Source of the DNA: SAR202 cluster bacterium | GTDB taxonomy: Bacteria; Chloroflexota; Dehalococcoidia; Lucifugimonadales; JASMAO01 | NCBI GenBank assembly: GCA_030754315.1 | Contig: JASMAO010000020.1 | Location: 1-26,084, forward strand | DNA: 26,084 bases | Reading direction: 5' to 3' | Part shown: piece after piece, positions 23,437-26,084 of the stretch | Numbering within the stretch: position 1 is the stretch's first letter | How the letters are laid out: every line of letters begins with the position of its first letter | Position numbers and translations under genes: made by a program | The notes under the pieces: generated by a model | Told to the model about the DNA's origin: nothing | Database searches by the model: none | What the model saw: only the letters and a program-made list of their open reading frames with translations

Positions 23437-24162
23437 TTATAGAGCGGAGTCATACCCACCTCTTAAGAGATTACTGACAGAATCATGGTCTTCTGCAGTG
23501 TCCACGTCTGCCCAGAACTGGCCGCTCACGTCACATACCTGGAAATGTCTTTCGGTGTCTGCCATGTGCTGTACCACCTCAGATATGCTCACTCGCTTCC
23601 CGTTGTGCTTCATGAGGTATTTGATGTTGTAGAGCACTTCTGCATCCATCATGAATACCCCTGTGTCGATGGATTGCCAGTCTTTAAGTTCCTTGCCTAT
23701 TTCGATAATCCTACCCATAGAATCAGCCATGACCCTGGTTCCATCGCTGAGCTGGGATGCATTGTTGGACTCAGCATCAACACAGAGAGTCCTGTTTATG
23801 TCCCTGTTAGACAGAAGGGTTGTAACAATGCTGGGGCTGATCAGGTGGTCCCCCATGGCTAGTACAAACGGGTCATCGCCTATGAAGGGATGAGCAGCGA
23901 AAACTGATAGTGCATTGTCGCCATCGAAATCCTCGTTGTAGGAGAAATGCAGACTAGGGTACTGCTTCTTTAAGTAGCCGGTTATCTCGTTCGCTCGGTA
24001 ACCTACTACGATTGAGATATCCGTAATTCCAGCGGTCACCAAAGCGTCAATCGGATAAGTGATAATGGATTTCCCGTCTATTTCCACGAGTGATTTTGGT
24101 GTATCAGAAGTGAGAGGTCTCAGTCTGCTTCCGTAACCGGCAGCAATTATGATGCCTTTCAT
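23437..24162 (-). CDS. NTP-transferase, CTP:inositol-phosphate or phosphoalkyl cytidylyltransferase-like
   Basis: A 241-residue nucleotidyltransferase that activates a phosphorylated small molecule with an NTP, most likely CTP. The nucleotide loop is AAGYGSRLRPLTSDTPKSLV (7-26, with Lys23). SYNEDFDGDNALSVFAA resembles the substrate loop of phosphocholine/phosphonate cytidylyltransferases. FVLAMGDHLISPSIV (metal Asp105), IEIGKELKDWQSIDTGVFMM and FWADVDTAEDHD resemble the inositol-1-phosphate cytidylyltransferase domain even more. The start is ATG with AAGGAG 10 bases upstream. It precedes licD, so its CDP product probably feeds that transferase. Candidates are CDP-inositol, CDP-choline and CDP-aminoethylphosphonate; no choline kinase, inositol-phosphate synthase or PEP mutase is in the window to decide. 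A sugar-1-phosphate nucleotidyltransferase is the other possibility. Confidence 0.85.
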   Translation of the reverse strand: MKGIIIAAGYGSRLRPLTSDTPKSLVEIDGKSIITYPIDALVTAGITDISIVVGYRANEITGYLKKQYPSLHFSYNEDFDGDNALSVFAAHPFIGDDPFVLAMGDHLISPSIVTTLLSNRDINRTLCVDAESNNASQLSDGTRVMADSMGRIIEIGKELKDWQSIDTGVFMMDAEVLYNIKYLMKHNGKRVSISEVVQHMADTERHFQVCDVSGQFWADVDTAEDHDSVSNLLRGGYDSAL

Positions 24163-24532
24163 AACGTATTAACTCCTTTATTTCTTGTAGAGCCCGGGAT
24201 GTTTAAGAAGGTGGCGTGCCGATACGTAGCTTTAAACGTCCAACGGGCAAACTGCGATTTAGCGCATTGTCTCAACAATAAGTTACAGATCACCTGGTAG
24301 CGATTGCCAATGCCGAAACAAGAAAAATACGCTGTGTAGCGCTAGGGATAGAGAGAAATGATCGGCAGCCTATTACCTTATTGGCATGCGCTTGGGCCAT
24401 TTAGGACCCTCTCTACCTAGCAAATGCGGAGACTCACCCTAACAGGTATTAGGTATTTCGGCGAATATCATAACTACGAGAACGGAAGTCCGATCCTTTT
24501 CAAACTCATATGGTTAACGGATAGTTGACGTG

Positions 24533-24568
24533 AAAAGAGGGCCTTCTACTTAAAATAGAGGCCCTTTT
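24533..24568. terminator. Hairpin terminator, bidirectional
   Basis: The stem AAAA-GGGCCT-CTA with TAG-AGGCCC-TTTT has small bulges (GA and one T) and a 7-base loop. The flanking A4/T4 tracts give a T-run on either strand. It ends leftward transcripts of the ABC exporter ahead of the cytidylyltransferase operon. Confidence 0.75.
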
Positions 24569-24595
24569 AATCTGGTGGAAAAGGGGAAGATACAC

Positions 24596-24637
24596 ACTTT
24601 GCGCAAAGCCGAAGATTTGTGTTGTGTGCTTCAAAAG
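24596..24637 (+). repeat. Dispersed 42-bp intergenic repeat, copy D (diverged)
   Basis: Most diverged copy: ACTTTGCGCAAAG matches the start of copy A, and about 29 of 42 positions agree in total. It lies 27 bases after the hairpin in the plus direction, although both neighbouring genes are on the minus strand. Minus-strand reading: LLKHTTQIFGFAQS. Confidence 0.5.
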
Positions 24638-24734
24638 CGCCGACCCCCCGCCCAAAACTCACCAGCATCCTCCGGGCGGTTAACCCACCTAGATATGAGG
24701 TAAGTGGGGTAAAATTCATTCAAATTACCCCTAA

Positions 24735-25799
24735 TTAGTCTCCTCTTGCACCCGAGACATCCCTACGCTGGAAAATCCACAACGACACTGCAACCATTGC
24801 TACAGAATAGGCAAATATCACGAAGAACGCTTGCGTCGTATCTGGCTGCTCTGCACCCTTCAGGATCACCTCGGCTTCGCTCTGGCCCAAAGACATCCAT
24901 TCGCTGACGTTCGAGCTGAGAAGACCTTCGCTGATCCCTTTGAGTTTTTCGGAAATCGCCAGCAGCGGCGGTACGACCATCGCCTCCGCTATATATGCCA
25001 CGATCGACAGCGAGATCCCTTGGGCCGTTGACTGAGTCAAGACCACAAAGAAAATTCCCAGACATATGTATGGGATAGTCGCGTAAACGGCTTTGCCAAG
25101 AAACTTTGCAAGCGACGAAAGAACCGATCCCCACGTATCTCCCTCGGGCAATAATATAAATGAAACTCCCTCGTCGGGTGGAATTATGCCTGCAATAATG
25201 CTGGACACAATGTTAACCATGGCGATGACGACAAGCCATCCGGCAGCTATCAGAACGCACAGCACCAGTTTGGCCGAGAGGACTTGCCAGCGGCCCATTC
25301 CCTTCGTTAGGACCGTTCTAAGTGTGCCCCATCCATACTCCGACCCTAGAACGGAAGCCGAGAGGATTATGACCAGAATATAGATCAGACCAGTCATAAA
25401 CATCAGAATGAGGCTTCCCAGGATGCTTACGGGCAAGACGAAGAGAAAAAGTTTTTCGATTTCTGAGGAGTAGTCTGAACACACTTCGGGGCCCCATTCC
25501 AAGATTTCCCCCTGAACTATCAGACGTTCATCCTTAGAGAGCGGTTGGACTCTTTCTTTGAGCCGCCCATCGAGCAGATCGGAGCACGTTATTTCGATGG
25601 ACGTTGCGGCCCCCGTGTACTGGTAATTCGGGATGAACGTGTTAGTGCCTTCGCCGCCTGTTATGTGGTAGACAGTATAGAAACCCCAGAGGAATGCCTG
25701 CGAGACAAGAACGGCCACGGCAAGGAGTATCCACGGAAGCCAGCGTCGCCTTAGCTTGAACCACTCGCCCTGTATCAGAAGCAGGAGGTGGGTGGTCAC
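24735..25799 (-). CDS. ABC-2 type exporter permease
   Basis: A 354-residue integral membrane subunit. A cytoplasmic start with basic residues (LIQGEWFKLRRRW) leads into helix 1 (about 22-43). Then come a roughly 70-residue external loop with two Cys (CSDLLDG, EVCSDYS) and about five more helices (near 117-152, 173-206, 238-255, 260-280, 325-348). The cytoplasmic coupling segment GSEYGWGTLRTVLTKGMGRWQVLSAK (here in two parts: GSEYGWGTLRTVLTKGMGR and WQVLSAK) is typical of ABC-2 permeases of drug, bacteriocin-resistance or Na+ exporters. The start is GTG and overlaps the ATPase stop (GTGA), with GAGGAG 9 bases upstream, so translation is coupled to the ATPase. The transported substrate is not predictable. 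Confidence 0.88.
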   Translation of the reverse strand: MTTHLLLLIQGEWFKLRRRWLPWILLAVAVLVSQAFLWGFYTVYHITGGEGTNTFIPNYQYTGAATSIEITCSDLLDGRLKERVQPLSKDERLIVQGEILEWGPEVCSDYSSEIEKLFLFVLPVSILGSLILMFMTGLIYILVIILSASVLGSEYGWGTLRTVLTKGMGRWQVLSAKLVLCVLIAAGWLVVIAMVNIVSSIIAGIIPPDEGVSFILLPEGDTWGSVLSSLAKFLGKAVYATIPYICLGIFFVVLTQSTAQGISLSIVAYIAEAMVVPPLLAISEKLKGISEGLLSSNVSEWMSLGQSEAEVILKGAEQPDTTQAFFVIFAYSVAMVAVSLWIFQRRDVSGARGD

Positions 25800-26084
25800 A
25801 GGGAGCTCTCCTCTCCATGGCCAGTTACCTCTAGGAAGTATTCTTCGAGGGATGTTCGCACAGGCATCATTTCCGCAACAAACACTCCCGCATCGGCCAG
25901 GGCTGCTGTCAGCTCTGGGGACCGTTTAATGGAAGCGGTGACCAGAAGTGAATCTTGATGTATAGATATACCCTCAACCCACTCCAGGGCCGATAGTATC
26001 TGGAGTGCCTTGCTGTTGTCAGTAGTCTTTGTCCGTACCTGCTCGCTTCCCACCGTGGCAACCAACTGGGAAACTTCGCCCTGT
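25796..26084 (-). CDS. ABC transporter ATP-binding protein, C-terminal end (cut by right edge)
   Basis: The frame is open from the window edge and ends in TGA at 25796-25798, overlapping the permease start by four bases. Only about 95 residues are visible, from QGEVSQLVATVGSEQ to GHGEESSL. The Walker A, signature and Walker B motifs lie outside the window, so the assignment rests on context and on the typical C-terminal tail of ABC-2 ATPases, ending in VRTSLEEYFLEVTG. Together with the permease it would form a two-gene exporter. There is no start codon in the window: the TTG at 26063-26065 is internal, since the frame continues upstream without a stop. Confidence 0.75.
   Translation of the reverse strand, partial: QGEVSQLVATVGSEQVRTKTTDNSKALQILSALEWVEGISIHQDSLLVTASIKRSPELTAALADAGVFVAEMMPVRTSLEEYFLEVTGHGEESSL

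Larger units (their letters stand above)
24163..24734. other. Intergenic region between cytidylyltransferase and ABC permease genes
   Basis: These 572 bases contain a terminator hairpin (24533-24568), repeat copy D (24596-24637) and an imperfect inverted repeat (24680-24691 with 24701-24712, CCCAC/GTGGG core) just after the permease stop. The promoter of the cytidylyltransferase operon should lie between 24163 and about 24530, but no clear hexamers were found. No coding frame. Confidence 0.5.

Overview
The window looks like a bacterial chromosome segment, probably from an uncultivated marine or environmental Chloroflexota of the SAR202/Dehalococcoidia type. That placement is inferred from gene content: Cys-type sulfatases next to a peptide/opine-type ABC transporter, a binding lipoprotein with a long Ala/Pro linker, many small-molecule oxidoreductases and amidohydrolases, and frequent TTG/GTG starts. 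No rRNA, intact tRNA, CRISPR array, transposase, phage gene or origin was seen.

Layout. 1-6225 (minus strand): a catabolic operon reading sulfatase, substrate-binding lipoprotein, two permeases, second sulfatase (cut by the left edge). 6603-9280 (plus): an SMP-30/gluconolactonase-like lactonase, then a tiny GatC-like protein paired with an amidase-signature hydrolase. 9771-13355 (plus): an extended SDR, then a class I/II aminotransferase and alanine dehydrogenase that probably share a transcript. 13357-14577 (minus): a saccharopine-dehydrogenase-like oxidoreductase whose stop lies one base from that of alanine dehydrogenase. 14578-15522: a long stretch without a convincing gene. 15523-17585 (minus): a GC-rich pair, M19 dipeptidase and xylose-isomerase-like TIM barrel, joined by an ATGA overlap. 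17980-22200 (plus): an uncharacterised two-domain alpha/beta protein, an FMN-dependent alpha-hydroxy-acid dehydrogenase, and a Rieske domain fused to a large helical region. 22420-24162 (minus): a cytidylyltransferase and LicD-type transferase pair, probably for surface or lipid phospho-decoration. 24735-26084 (minus): an ABC-2 exporter permease and the end of its ATPase, cut by the right edge.

Most products are scavenging enzymes for small organic compounds: desulfation with uptake, lactone opening, amide hydrolysis, dipeptide cleavage, 2-hydroxy-acid oxidation, and amino-group shuttling through alanine. I found no defence or mobile system.

The least expected signal is a dispersed 42-bp intergenic repeat (four copies: 9327, 18753, 22287, 24596). 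It always lies just after a terminator-like hairpin in plus-strand orientation, whatever the direction of the neighbouring genes. Other points to check are the GatC-like/amidase pair without GatB, the Rieske fusion, the cytidylyltransferase/LicD pair with an extra beta domain on LicD, and a possible small membrane protein broken by a one-base frameshift.
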